A stretch of DNA of 64,000 bases, taken from the NCBI GenBank assembly GCA_963698735.1, contig CAVOSA010000021.1, positions 62,001 through 126,000 on the forward strand. Reading direction: 5' to 3'. The translations under genes were made by a program, and so were the position numbers. This document shows positions 52,032 through 60,798 of the stretch, piece by piece; within the stretch, counting starts at the first letter, position 1; each line of letters begins with the position of its first letter. Under the pieces are notes generated by a model. The model was not told the DNA's origin. It did no database searches and worked only from the letters and a program-made list of their open reading frames with translations. Source of the DNA: RPQJ01 sp963698735 (GTDB taxonomy: Bacteria > Pseudomonadota > Gammaproteobacteria > Steroidobacterales > Steroidobacteraceae).

Positions 52032-52865
52032 ATGCCCGAGACCTTTGCCAACCTCACCATCGAGCGCGATGGCGGCGTCGCCACGCTGTTCCTCGACCGT
52101 CCTGAGAAGCTCAACGCGCTGAACCGCGCACTCTGGCATTCGATACCCCAGGCCGTCGCGGCACTCGACACCGACCCGGAGGTCCGCGTCATCGTGCTCG
52201 CCGGCAGGGGCAAGGCATTCTGCGCCGGCATCGACCTGATGGATCACGCGCCCGGTCTCGGCGGCGGCTCGCTGTCGGGCACCGAAGGCTCGGCGGTCGC
52301 GAAGCGCCGCCAGCTCTACGACGACATCCGGGCCTACCAGCGCACGTGCTCGAGCTTCGCCGACACCAACAAGCCCGTCATCGCCGCGGTGCATGGCGCC
52401 TGCATCGGTGCCGGCATGGACCTCATCACCGCGTGCGACATCCGCCTCGCCTCGGCCGAAGCGACGTTCTCCGTGCGCGAGACGCGCATCGCGATGGTCG
52501 CGGACGTGGGCTCGCTGCAGCGACTGCCCCGCGTCGTGGGTGACGGCCACGCCCGCGAATGGATCTTCACGGGCGCCGACTACTCCGCGCAGCGCGCCCG
52601 CGAAATCCAGTTGCTGAACGAAGTGCTGCCGGACCCCGCGGCGCTCTCGGCCCGCGCGCGCGAACTCGCGGCGGCGATCGCTGCGAATTCACCGCTGGCC
52701 GTGCAGGGCTCGAAGCAGGTGCTTGGATTCGCCTCGCGCCGCGAGGTAGACACGAACCTGGATTACGTCGCGCTGTGGAATGCCGCCTTCCTGCACTCCG
52801 ACGATCTCGGCGAGGCCATGCAGGCGTTCATGCAGCGACGCCCGCCGACTTTCCGCGGCCAATGA
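52032..52865 (+). CDS. Enoyl-CoA hydratase/isomerase (dienoyl-CoA isomerase-like)
   Basis: 277 residues, crotonase fold. Oxyanion-hole segments are AGRGKAFCAGIDL and AAVHGACIGAGMDLITACDI. Downstream, ETRIAMVADVGSLQRLPRVV carries an Asp-Val-Gly-Ser segment typical of delta-3,5/delta-2,4-dienoyl-CoA isomerases (ECH1-like), so it may act on dienoyl-CoA rather than be a simple hydratase. There is no mitochondrial-type leader, as expected. It follows the SDR by 40 bp, and an acyl-CoA ligase converges on it, which fits fatty-acid beta-oxidation. Confidence 0.9.
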   Translation: MPETFANLTIERDGGVATLFLDRPEKLNALNRALWHSIPQAVAALDTDPEVRVIVLAGRGKAFCAGIDLMDHAPGLGGGSLSGTEGSAVAKRRQLYDDIRAYQRTCSSFADTNKPVIAAVHGACIGAGMDLITACDIRLASAEATFSVRETRIAMVADVGSLQRLPRVVGDGHAREWIFTGADYSAQRAREIQLLNEVLPDPAALSARARELAAAIAANSPLAVQGSKQVLGFASRREVDTNLDYVALWNAAFLHSDDLGEAMQAFMQRRPPTFRGQ

Positions 52866-52874
52866 TCGGCCCCG

Positions 52875-52893
52875 TCTCCCGCTGAGCGGGAGA
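52875..52893. repeat. CTCTCCC-type palindrome between convergent genes
   Basis: TCTCCCGC-TGA-GCGGGAGA, 8-bp perfect arms, in the 36-bp gap between crotonase and acyl-CoA ligase genes. It may terminate both transcripts and resembles the palindromes at 20830 and 47448. Confidence 0.5.
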
Positions 52894-52901
52894 GGTGTCG
52901 A

Positions 52902-54608
52902 TCACGCACTTTTTGCCTGGGCCGCGACCGCGGCGTCCCGCAACTCGCGCCGCAGGATCTTGCCGACGTTGGTCTTCGGCAGCTCGTCGCGGAACTCGAT
53001 GTACTTCGGCTTCTTGTAGCCCGTGAAGTTCTCCTTGCAGAACTCCATGAGCTGCTCGGCGGTGAGCGCCGGATCCTTGCGCACCACGAACACCTTGACC
53101 GCCTCGCCCGACTTCTCGTCCGGCACGCCGACCACGGCGCATTCGACCACGCCGGGGTGCGTCGCGATGACCTGTTCGATCTCGTTCGGGTAGACGTTGA
53201 AACCCGACACCAGGATCATGTCCTTCTTGCGGTCGACGATGCGGATGTAGCCGCGCTCGTCCATGATGCCGACGTCGCCCGACTTGAAGAAGCCGTCGGG
53301 CGTCATGACCTTGGCTGTCTCGTCGGGACGGTTCCAGTAACCGGCCATCACCTGCGGACCGCGGATCGCGATCTCGCCCGGCTGGCCGAGCGGCACGGGC
53401 TGCCCGGCGTCATCGAGGATGTCGATCTCGGTGTTCGGGAACGGCAGGCCGATCGTGCCGTTGTACTCGCGGTTCAGGATCGGGTTGCAGGTGGCGACCG
53501 GCGACGTTTCGGACAGGCCATACCCTTCGATGATCGGCACGCCCGTGAGCGCGAGCCACTTCTCGCTGGTCGCCTTCTGCACCGCCATGCCGCCGCCGTT
53601 GGCGACGCGCAGGCTCGAGAAATCGAGCTTGCGGAACTCCTCGTTCTCGGCGAGTGCGTTGTAGAGCGTGTTGACGCCGGGCAGCACGTTGAACTTGTAC
53701 TTGCCAAGCTCCTTGACGAAGCCCGGGATGTCGCGCGGATTGGTGATGAGCACGTTGAGCGTGCCGATGCGCATGCCGAACAGGCAGTTCACGACCAGCG
53801 CGAACACGTGGTAGAGCGGCAGCGCGCAGATGTAGACGAACTGCTCCGGCACCGGGCCGCGCGACGTGTCCTGCAGCGCCGGCACGATCCACGCTTCCAT
53901 CTGCAGCACGTTGGCGACGAGGTTGCCGTGCGTCAGCGTGGCGCCCTTCGACACGCCGGTGGTGCCGCCCGTGTACTGCAGGAAAGCGGTGTCCTGCTGC
54001 GTGACGGACACGCGCTCGAGCGTGCGGCGCGCGCCGGCGTCGAGCGTTTCCGTGAACCTGACGTGACCGGGCAGCGAATACGCCGGCACCATCTTCTTGA
54101 CCCGGCGCACCGCGAAATTGACGATCGCGCTCTTCGGAAAGCCAAGCATTTCGCCGAGCGAGGCGATGATCACTTTCTTCACCGCCGTGCGCGCAATGAC
54201 CTGCTGCAGGGTCGCCGCGAAATTCTCCAGGATGACGATCGCCTCGGCGCCGGAATCCTTGAGCTGGTGTTCGAGCTCGCGCGGCGTATAGAGCGGGTTG
54301 ACGTTGACGACAACGTATCCTGCGCGCAGGACGCCCGCGAGCGCGATCGGGTACTGCACGACGTTCGGCATCATGATCGCCACGCGCGCGCCGCGGGCCA
54401 GGCCCTGCGACTGCAGCCAGGCCCCGAACGCTGCCGAGTAGCGGTCGATCTCGCCGAACGTGAAGAACTTGTCCATGTACGCGTACGCATTGCGCGACGC
54501 GTGCTGGCGGAAGCCTTCGTCGATCAGCTCGACCAGAGATGAGTACTGAGTGAGATCGACGTCGTGGGGGACGCCGGGCGGGTAGTGCTTCAACCAGATC
54601 CGTTCCAT
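52902..54608 (-). CDS. fadD: Long-chain acyl-CoA synthetase
   Basis: 568 residues. It activates fatty acids to acyl-CoA by way of an acyl-AMP. The AMP-binding motif is LQYTGGTTGVSKGATLTHGN, the adenylate motif is IEGYGLSETSPVATCNP, and the C-terminal fatty-acyl signature is GWFKSGD-like (PDGFFKSGDVGIMDERGY), with a catalytic lysine region near the end (PKTNVGKILRRELRD). Length and motifs match FadD. It converges on the crotonase gene. An N-terminal MERIWLKHYPPGVPHDVDLT is a FadD-type start. Confidence 0.93.
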   Translation of the reverse strand: MERIWLKHYPPGVPHDVDLTQYSSLVELIDEGFRQHASRNAYAYMDKFFTFGEIDRYSAAFGAWLQSQGLARGARVAIMMPNVVQYPIALAGVLRAGYVVVNVNPLYTPRELEHQLKDSGAEAIVILENFAATLQQVIARTAVKKVIIASLGEMLGFPKSAIVNFAVRRVKKMVPAYSLPGHVRFTETLDAGARRTLERVSVTQQDTAFLQYTGGTTGVSKGATLTHGNLVANVLQMEAWIVPALQDTSRGPVPEQFVYICALPLYHVFALVVNCLFGMRIGTLNVLITNPRDIPGFVKELGKYKFNVLPGVNTLYNALAENEEFRKLDFSSLRVANGGGMAVQKATSEKWLALTGVPIIEGYGLSETSPVATCNPILNREYNGTIGLPFPNTEIDILDDAGQPVPLGQPGEIAIRGPQVMAGYWNRPDETAKVMTPDGFFKSGDVGIMDERGYIRIVDRKKDMILVSGFNVYPNEIEQVIATHPGVVECAVVGVPDEKSGEAVKVFVVRKDPALTAEQLMEFCKENFTGYKKPKYIEFRDELPKTNVGKILRRELRDAAVAAQAKSA

Positions 54609-54644
54609 GTTTCTTCCCCCGAAAATGATCGTCGCCGACCCGCG

Positions 54645-55577
54645 TTACGGCCGTGGCCGGGCGACAATCGGCACGTTGCAGAGATCGATGTAGCCGGCCG
54701 GCACCAGGTACCAGTCGTCGCGGCGATTGCGCCGCACCTCAACCAGCTGGCGGAAACTGGCGGTGTCGGTGCGCATGACCTCGAGGTTCTCGCGCTCTGC
54801 CACCGGAACGTCCGCCGCCACGCGGACGCTCGAGATCGAGACGTACTGTTCCGGCTTTTCGTAGAAACCCATGGGACCGGATCCACGGGGCTGCGTTGCC
54901 AGCAGTTCCATGCCCTTTACGACACGCCCGACGAGCGCGATGTTGCGGTCGAGCTGCCGGGGCGCGTGGCCGGAGACAACGTAAAGCTCGGCGCCGTTGC
55001 CGCTGTCGGGCTCATTGCCGCGTCCGGCCCCCACCATCGCATAGCAGTGGGCGAGCCAGGCTTCGCCTGTGGCCGGATCGCGGGCCGCCGGGAAACCCTG
55101 GCTGAACCCCACCTCGGGCGCGTAACCGTCGCGGTCCGCGAGCGGCTCGAACGGCAGGCCGGGGGTGGCCTTGACCGTGAACTCCGGCGGCAGCCTGGCC
55201 CGGGCATCACCGAGGCTGCGCTTGCCCTCCGGATCGCCCCACTGGACCACGAAGTTATCCTGCGAACGAACGATCGCGAGGCCATCGAAATATTTCTGCC
55301 GGGCGAGCGTCCGCAGGTTGGCGGCGTGCAGGGGCGCGAAGGCCGGGGCCAGCTCGATGACCACCCTGCCTTGCGGCAGCTGCAGGTAGAGCGTGTTCTC
55401 GGGATCCAGGGGCCGCCAGTCTGCAGGCGTGGTGGCCTCCAGGACTTCGCCCATGGTGCGCGGGGGCTTGGCGGGCGCGGGTGGATCCGCCGCCAGGACC
55501 GGAACGGCAGCCAGCAGGACTGCCAGGGCAGCCACGCCATGCGACGCCGCAGTCACAGCTGTTGCTGTTGGTTCCAT
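54645..55577 (-). CDS. Cyclophilin-type peptidyl-prolyl isomerase, exported
   Basis: 310 residues from the ATG at 55577; the upstream extension of the frame overlaps the next promoter and is not needed. A signal peptide (GVAALAVLLAAVPVLAA) leads to a Pro-rich linker, then the cyclophilin core: ENTLYLQLPQGRVVIELAPA, RTLARQKYFDGLAIVRSQDN, and FVVQWGDPEGKRSLGDARAR. The usual F..F..GNGT...G of bacterial PPIases is altered here, so catalytic activity is not certain. It is probably periplasmic. It diverges from the DUF1840 gene over 112 bp. Confidence 0.85.
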   Translation of the reverse strand: MEPTATAVTAASHGVAALAVLLAAVPVLAADPPAPAKPPRTMGEVLEATTPADWRPLDPENTLYLQLPQGRVVIELAPAFAPLHAANLRTLARQKYFDGLAIVRSQDNFVVQWGDPEGKRSLGDARARLPPEFTVKATPGLPFEPLADRDGYAPEVGFSQGFPAARDPATGEAWLAHCYAMVGAGRGNEPDSGNGAELYVVSGHAPRQLDRNIALVGRVVKGMELLATQPRGSGPMGFYEKPEQYVSISSVRVAADVPVAERENLEVMRTDTASFRQLVEVRRNRRDDWYLVPAGYIDLCNVPIVARPRP

Positions 55578-55689
55578 AGGTGAAAATCTACAGGGTGCGG
55601 GGGGCGAATCAAGCGGAAAAATCGGCATACTATTTGCGGGGACCGACGTCGTACCTTGCCCGTCCAATCCTGCAGAGGCAGTTGCCGTC

Positions 55690-56025
55690 ATGCTCGTCAA
55701 GTTTTCGACCAAATTCGGCCACCTCGTGATGCAGGGCGAACCGGCAGTGGCGCTGGTCAAGCTGGGCGGTCACTCGGGCGCGGTGCCGAGTGCCGTGCTG
55801 GAGGCGGACCTCCCGGGATTCCTGGCGAAGCTGCAGGCTGGCCTCGAATTGCAGGGGGACCAGTTGTCGCCACCGCCACCCGCCAGAGAGCCCGGAATCA
55901 GCGAGGAAGACGAGGACGAGCCGCGCGAGCGCCCGGTCAAGCTGCGAGTGCGGGCCGTGCCCCTCATCGACATGATCGCAACGGCCATCAGGCAGAAATC
56001 TGACCTGATGTGGGAAAGGGCCTGA
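55690..56025 (+). CDS. DUF1840 family protein
   Basis: 111 residues from the ATG at 55690. The start MLVKFSTKFGHLVMQGEPAV and end RVRAVPLIDMIATAIRQKSD match DUF1840, with a Pro/Glu-rich middle (EEDEDEPRERP). The function is unknown; it is a small, probably cytosolic protein. TACTAT at 55628-55633 could be the -10 of its promoter. The next gene starts 12 bp after its stop. Confidence 0.9.
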   Translation: MLVKFSTKFGHLVMQGEPAVALVKLGGHSGAVPSAVLEADLPGFLAKLQAGLELQGDQLSPPPPAREPGISEEDEDEPRERPVKLRVRAVPLIDMIATAIRQKSDLMWERA

Positions 56026-56037
56026 GGCCGCCCATCC

Positions 56038-56394
56038 GTGCGGCTTTTCGCGTTCCTGGCGATCCCGGTGCTCGCCCTGCTCCTGCTTGCAGCGCACCTC
56101 GCCCACGCCGGCTGGATGCCCATGGCGGCACTGGCCGTCCTGCTCACCGGCCTGCTGGCGGTACCCCGGCCCTGGGCTGCGCGGACGCTGCAGGTCGTGC
56201 TCGCGATCGCCGCGGTTGAATGGGTGCGGACGACGTTCTCCCTGGCCCAGCTGCGGGCACAGCATGACCAGCCCTACCTGCGCCTGGTCGCGATCCTGGG
56301 CGCCGTTACCCTCCTGACCGCGCTAGCGGCCGCCGTAGTCCAGCACCCGACGCTCAGGGCGCACTTCCGCCTGCCGGGTAAAGCCAGCAGCTGA
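56038..56394 (+). CDS. Small hypothetical membrane protein
   Basis: 118 residues from a GTG at 56038, 12 bp after the DUF1840 stop, so probably in the same operon. It has about four hydrophobic segments: FLAIPVLALLLLAAHLAHAG, MAALAVLLTGLLAVP, LQVVLAIAAVEWVRTTFSLA and VAILGAVTLLTALAAAVV. No known motif is visible. An inner-membrane location is likely. Confidence 0.7.
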   Translation: MRLFAFLAIPVLALLLLAAHLAHAGWMPMAALAVLLTGLLAVPRPWAARTLQVVLAIAAVEWVRTTFSLAQLRAQHDQPYLRLVAILGAVTLLTALAAAVVQHPTLRAHFRLPGKASS

Positions 56395-56528
56395 CACGCT
56401 GGCGCGCCAGTCGGTGCCGTCTTTGCGGCGAGGCGACCTGTCTCCGGGTTGGGGCCGAGGGCCAGGTCGGGTAACCTTGGCGCCCCCGTGCCCGGGCACG
56501 AACCCCCCTCTCGAGGACCGACGCGTCT

Positions 56529-58709
56529 ATGAAGACCTTGCTGGCCACCGCCGCTGGCGCTTGCGCGCTGCTCACTGCCTCCATCACCAGTGCCAACGAA
56601 AAGATGCCACCCGACACCCCTGCTGCTCCTGCCAGCGCCCTGCTCGCGCCGTGGGTGGGCCCGTACGGCGGCGTGCCGCCGTTCGACAAGGTCAAGGTCC
56701 CCGACCTGCAGCCGGCGCTCGAGGCCGGCATGGCGCAGCAGCTCGCCGAAATCGACCGCATCGCGAACGACCCGGCCGCACCGACGTTCGAGAACACGAT
56801 CGCGGCCATGGAACGCACCGGCCGCACGCTCGACCGCGTCGGCACCGTGTATGGCATCTACAGCTCGACGCTGAACGACGACGCCGTGCAGGCCGTCGAG
56901 CGCGAGATGGCGCCGAAGCTGGCCGCGTTCAGCGACCAGATCACGCAGAACCCGCAGCTGTTCGAGCGTATCTCGAAGGTCTACGACACTCGCATGACTT
57001 CCGGCCTGACGCCCGAGCAGCAGCGCCTGACCTGGGTGTACTACACGAACTTCGTGCGGGCGGGCGCCAAGCTCGACGGCGCTGCCAAGAAGCGCATGTC
57101 CGAGATCAACCAGGAACTGGCGAAGCTCTTCACGCAGTTCGGCCAGAACGTCCTCAAGGACGAGAACGACGGCGTGATCTTCATCGAGAACGAGGCCGAC
57201 CTCGCGGGACTGCCCCAGGGCGTGCGCGACGGCATGGCGCAGGGCGCCGAAGGCCGCGGCCAGAAGGGCAAGTGGGCCATCGCCAACACGCGCTCGAGCG
57301 TCGAGCCGTTCCTGACCTATGCGGACAATCGCGCGCTGCGCGAACAGGCCTGGCGCATGTTCGTGAACCGCGGCGACAACGGCGGCGCGACCGACAACAA
57401 CGCGACGATCTCGCAGATCCTGCAGCTCCGGGCCGAGCGCGCGAAGCTGCTCGGCTTCCCGACGCACGCGCACTGGCGCCTCGAGAACGCGATGGCGAAG
57501 ACACCGGACCGCGCCATGGAACTCATGGAAGCCGTGTGGACGCCGGCCGTCGCGCGCGTCCACGAGGAAGTCGCGGACATGCAGAAGATCGCCGACGCCG
57601 AAAAGGCCGGCATCAAGATCGAGCCGTGGGACTACCGCTACTACGCCGAAAAGGTGCGCAAGGCGAAGTACGACCTCGACGAGACCCAGGTCACGCCGTA
57701 CCTGCAACTCGAGAACCTGCGCGAAGGCATGTTCTACATGGCGCAGGAACTGTTCGGCTTCCACTTCAAGCCGGTCGACGCCGGGAAGGTGCCGGTCTAC
57801 CACCCCGACGTGCGCGTCTGGGAAGTCACCGACCCCAAGGGCGCGCTCGTCGGCCTCTGGTACTTCGACCCGTACGCGCGCAAGGGCAAGCGCTCGGGCG
57901 CCTGGATGAACGCGTATCGCAACCAGGAGCGGTTCGACGGCGACGTGAAGACGATCGTCTCTAACAACTCGAACTTCGTGAAGGGCAAGCCGGGCGAGCC
58001 GGTGCTGATCAGCTGGGAAGACGCCCGCACGCTGTTCCACGAGTTCGGTCATGCGCTGCACGGCTTGAGCTCGAACGTGAACTACCCGTCGGTGGCCGGC
58101 ACCGCGGTTGCGCGCGACTACGTCGAGTTCCCGTCGCAGCTGCTCGAGCATTGGTTGCCGACGCCGGAGGTCCTGAACAAGTACGCGCTGCACTACCAGA
58201 CGGGCAAGCCGATCCCGCGCGAGCTGGTCGCGAAGATCGAGGCCGCAGACACCTTCAACCAGGGCTTCAAGACGGTCGAGTACCTGTCGAGCGCGCTGGT
58301 CGACATGAAGCTGCACCTCGCCGGCGACCAGAAGATCGATGCCGACAAGTTCGAGCGTGAGACGCTCACTGCGCTGGGCATGCCGTCGGAGATCGTGATG
58401 CGCCACCGCACGCCGCAGTTCAACCACGTGTTCTCGGGTGACGGCTACTCCGCCGGCTACTACAGCTACCTGTGGTCGGACACGCTGACCTCCGACGCGT
58501 GGGAAGCGTTCACCGAGGCCGGTGGCCCCTGGGACAAGGCGGTCGCGAAGCGCCTGCGCGACAACGTGTTCTCGGTCGGCAACACGATCGACCCGGCCGA
58601 CGGCTACCGCCAGTTCCGCGGCCGGGATCCCGGCATCGCGGCGCTGATGCGCAAGCGCGGCTTCCCGGTTCCGCCGGCCGCGCCGGCGACCGCGGCGGGC
58701 GCGAAGTAA
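56529..58709 (+). CDS. M3 family metallopeptidase (peptidyl-dipeptidase Dcp-like), exported
   Basis: 726 residues. A signal peptide (LLATAAGACALLTASITSAN) is followed by the M3 fold. The zinc motif is ARTLFHEFGHALHGLSSNVN (HEXXH plus the Gly), and the downstream Glu lies in RDYVEFPSQLLEHW. The usual GYYSYLWSDTLTSDAWEAF and FRGRDPGIAALMRKRGF close the C-terminal region. The export signal suggests a periplasmic peptidyl-dipeptidase that degrades peptides rather than cytosolic oligopeptidase A. A perfect palindrome follows the stop by 5 bp, next to the converging S9 gene. Confidence 0.9.
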   Translation: MKTLLATAAGACALLTASITSANEKMPPDTPAAPASALLAPWVGPYGGVPPFDKVKVPDLQPALEAGMAQQLAEIDRIANDPAAPTFENTIAAMERTGRTLDRVGTVYGIYSSTLNDDAVQAVEREMAPKLAAFSDQITQNPQLFERISKVYDTRMTSGLTPEQQRLTWVYYTNFVRAGAKLDGAAKKRMSEINQELAKLFTQFGQNVLKDENDGVIFIENEADLAGLPQGVRDGMAQGAEGRGQKGKWAIANTRSSVEPFLTYADNRALREQAWRMFVNRGDNGGATDNNATISQILQLRAERAKLLGFPTHAHWRLENAMAKTPDRAMELMEAVWTPAVARVHEEVADMQKIADAEKAGIKIEPWDYRYYAEKVRKAKYDLDETQVTPYLQLENLREGMFYMAQELFGFHFKPVDAGKVPVYHPDVRVWEVTDPKGALVGLWYFDPYARKGKRSGAWMNAYRNQERFDGDVKTIVSNNSNFVKGKPGEPVLISWEDARTLFHEFGHALHGLSSNVNYPSVAGTAVARDYVEFPSQLLEHWLPTPEVLNKYALHYQTGKPIPRELVAKIEAADTFNQGFKTVEYLSSALVDMKLHLAGDQKIDADKFERETLTALGMPSEIVMRHRTPQFNHVFSGDGYSAGYYSYLWSDTLTSDAWEAFTEAGGPWDKAVAKRLRDNVFSVGNTIDPADGYRQFRGRDPGIAALMRKRGFPVPPAAPATAAGAK

Positions 58710-58714
58710 GTCAC

Positions 58715-58751
58715 TTCATCCTCGACCAGGTTGTGCCTGGTCGAGGATGAA
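58715..58751. terminator. Perfect inverted repeat at the convergent M3/S9 boundary
   Basis: TTCATCCTCGACCAGG-TTGTG-CCTGGTCGAGGATGAA has perfect 16-bp arms and a 5-nt loop. It contains the last codons and stop of the converging S9 gene. There is no T run, so it may act as a hairpin barrier rather than a classical terminator. Confidence 0.6.
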
Positions 58752-60788
58752 CGCGTATTCCTCGGCGAGTTCGCGCAGGTGCTCGAACCGGCCCGACTTG
58801 CCGCCGTGCCCGGCCTCCATGTTGGTCCGCAGCAGCAACGGGTTGTCGTCGGTCTTCAACCGCCGCAGTCGCGCCACCCATTTCGCAGGCTCAAAGTACT
58901 GCACCTGGCTGTCCCATAACCCGGTCGTGACGTACATCGCCGGATACGCCTGCTCGCGGACGTTGTCGTACGGCGAATACCCGAGCATGCAGTCGTAGAA
59001 CTCCCGCTCGTTCGGGTTGCCCCACTCGTCGTACTCGTTGGTCGTGAGCGGGATGCTCTCGTCCAGCATCGTCGTGACGATGTCGACGAAGGGCACGTGC
59101 GCGACGATCGCGCGATAGAGCTCGGGTGCCATGTTGGCAACGGCCGCAACGAGCAATCCACCCGCGCTGCCGCCGCGCGCGAAGACGCGCCGTGGGTCCG
59201 AGTATCCCGCAGCGACCAGGTGCCTGGTGACGTCGACGAAATCCTCGAACGTGTGCCGCTTGTCGAGCAACCGGCCCGACTCGTACCAGCGCCGGCCGAG
59301 TTCCTGGCCACCACGCACCTGCGCGATGGCGTAGACGAAGCCGCGATCGAGCAGCGTGAGCAGGCTGGACGAGAACACCGGATCGGACGAAATGCCGTAG
59401 GCGCCGTAGCCGTACTGCAGCAGCGGCGCCGTGCCATCGCGCCGGAAAGCGTCCCGGCGGTACACGATCGCAACGGGCACCTGCTCGCCGTCGCGCGCGG
59501 GCACCCAGAGGTACTCGGTCGCATAGCGTGCCGGATCAAAATCACCGACGACAGCCTCTTGCTTCAGCAGCCTGCGTTCACCGGTCCGCACGTCGTAGTC
59601 GTAGGTGGTGCGTGGCGTCGTGAGCGACGTGTAGGTGTAGCGCACCACGTCGCTGTCCAGTTCCTCATTGGCGCCGAGCGCCGCACGGTACGCGGGCTCG
59701 TCGGAATCCAGGTGGAACTCGTGCCCGCCGTCCCAGGACTTGATGCGCACCTTGCGCAACCCGGCCGCGCGCTCCTCGACCGCCAGGAAACGCGCGAACA
59801 CCTCGAAGCCCGCAATCAGCACGTCTTCGCGGTGGCCGATCACTTCGCGCCAGCGCTCGCGGTCGCCAGCCTCCTCCGTCGTGGCTTCGAGGATGCGGAA
59901 GTTGCGTGCGCGCCAGTTGCTGCGGATCACCCAGCGTCCGCCGGCGTGATCTGCGGAATACTCGTGGCCGCGCCGGCGCGGCAGCAGGACGCGGAACTCC
60001 AGCCCGGGGTCGTCGATGCGCGCGTAGCGGACCTCCGACGTGACCGTGCTGCTGGATTCGATCAGCAGGTAGCGCCGGTCCCTGGTCATGCCGACCGAGG
60101 TGTAATACGACTCATCCGCTTCTTGGTGAACGACGGGATCCGACGCCGGATCGGTGCCGAGTTCGTGCACGCGCACGCGCAGCCCGAGCAGGGTGACCGG
60201 ATCCTTCTCGACGTACAGGACGCGGCGATTGTCCGCCGCCCACACGACGGCCTCCTCGACGTTGGGCACCGCGTCGGGCAACAGCTCGCCGGTCTCGAGC
60301 GACTTGAAACGCAGCGTGTACTGGCGCCGGCCGACCGCGTCTTCCGTGTACGCGAGCAGCCGGTTGTCGTGGCTGACCTCGAGCGAGCCGACGTCGTAAT
60401 AGTCGAGGCCGCGCGCGTTCTCCCGCACGTCGATCAGCACCTGCTCGGGACCGTCCGCGCTGCCGGCACGGCGCACGTGCACGGGATACTCGTCGCCGGC
60501 GTGGTACCGGCTGCAGTACCAGTACCCGTTGTCGCGGTACGGCACGCTCGTGTCGTCCTGCTCGATGCGGCCAACGATTTCGTCGTACAACGCGTGCTCG
60601 AGTGCGCGCAGCTGCGAGGTCATCGCCTCGCGATAGGCGTTCTCCGCGTGCAGGTAGTCGAGCACGTCCTGCGCACTGCGCGTGTCGTCGCGCAGCCAGT
60701 AGTAGTCGTCGCTGCGGACGCCGTGCGGCGAGCGGACTTCGTGCGGGCGGACCGCGGCAACCGGCGGCGGGAGCGTTCCTTTGCTCAT
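58716..60788 (-). CDS. ptrB: Prolyl oligopeptidase-family serine peptidase (oligopeptidase B)
   Basis: 690 residues. It cleaves peptides after Arg/Lys. An N-terminal seven-bladed propeller is followed by an alpha/beta-hydrolase domain: the catalytic Ser is in RGGSAGGLLVAAVANMAPEL, the Asp in GLWDSQVQYFEP, and the His in EAGHGGKSGRFEHLRELAEE. HEVRSPHGVRSDDYYWLRDD is the usual OpdB N-terminal sequence. It is cytosolic (no signal peptide). Its final codons lie inside the inverted repeat at 58715-58751. The M48 gene lies upstream, 10 bp away. Confidence 0.92.
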   Translation of the reverse strand: MSKGTLPPPVAAVRPHEVRSPHGVRSDDYYWLRDDTRSAQDVLDYLHAENAYREAMTSQLRALEHALYDEIVGRIEQDDTSVPYRDNGYWYCSRYHAGDEYPVHVRRAGSADGPEQVLIDVRENARGLDYYDVGSLEVSHDNRLLAYTEDAVGRRQYTLRFKSLETGELLPDAVPNVEEAVVWAADNRRVLYVEKDPVTLLGLRVRVHELGTDPASDPVVHQEADESYYTSVGMTRDRRYLLIESSSTVTSEVRYARIDDPGLEFRVLLPRRRGHEYSADHAGGRWVIRSNWRARNFRILEATTEEAGDRERWREVIGHREDVLIAGFEVFARFLAVEERAAGLRKVRIKSWDGGHEFHLDSDEPAYRAALGANEELDSDVVRYTYTSLTTPRTTYDYDVRTGERRLLKQEAVVGDFDPARYATEYLWVPARDGEQVPVAIVYRRDAFRRDGTAPLLQYGYGAYGISSDPVFSSSLLTLLDRGFVYAIAQVRGGQELGRRWYESGRLLDKRHTFEDFVDVTRHLVAAGYSDPRRVFARGGSAGGLLVAAVANMAPELYRAIVAHVPFVDIVTTMLDESIPLTTNEYDEWGNPNEREFYDCMLGYSPYDNVREQAYPAMYVTTGLWDSQVQYFEPAKWVARLRRLKTDDNPLLLRTNMEAGHGGKSGRFEHLRELAEEYAFILDQAQPGRG

Positions 60789-60798
60789 GTGTCCCGCA

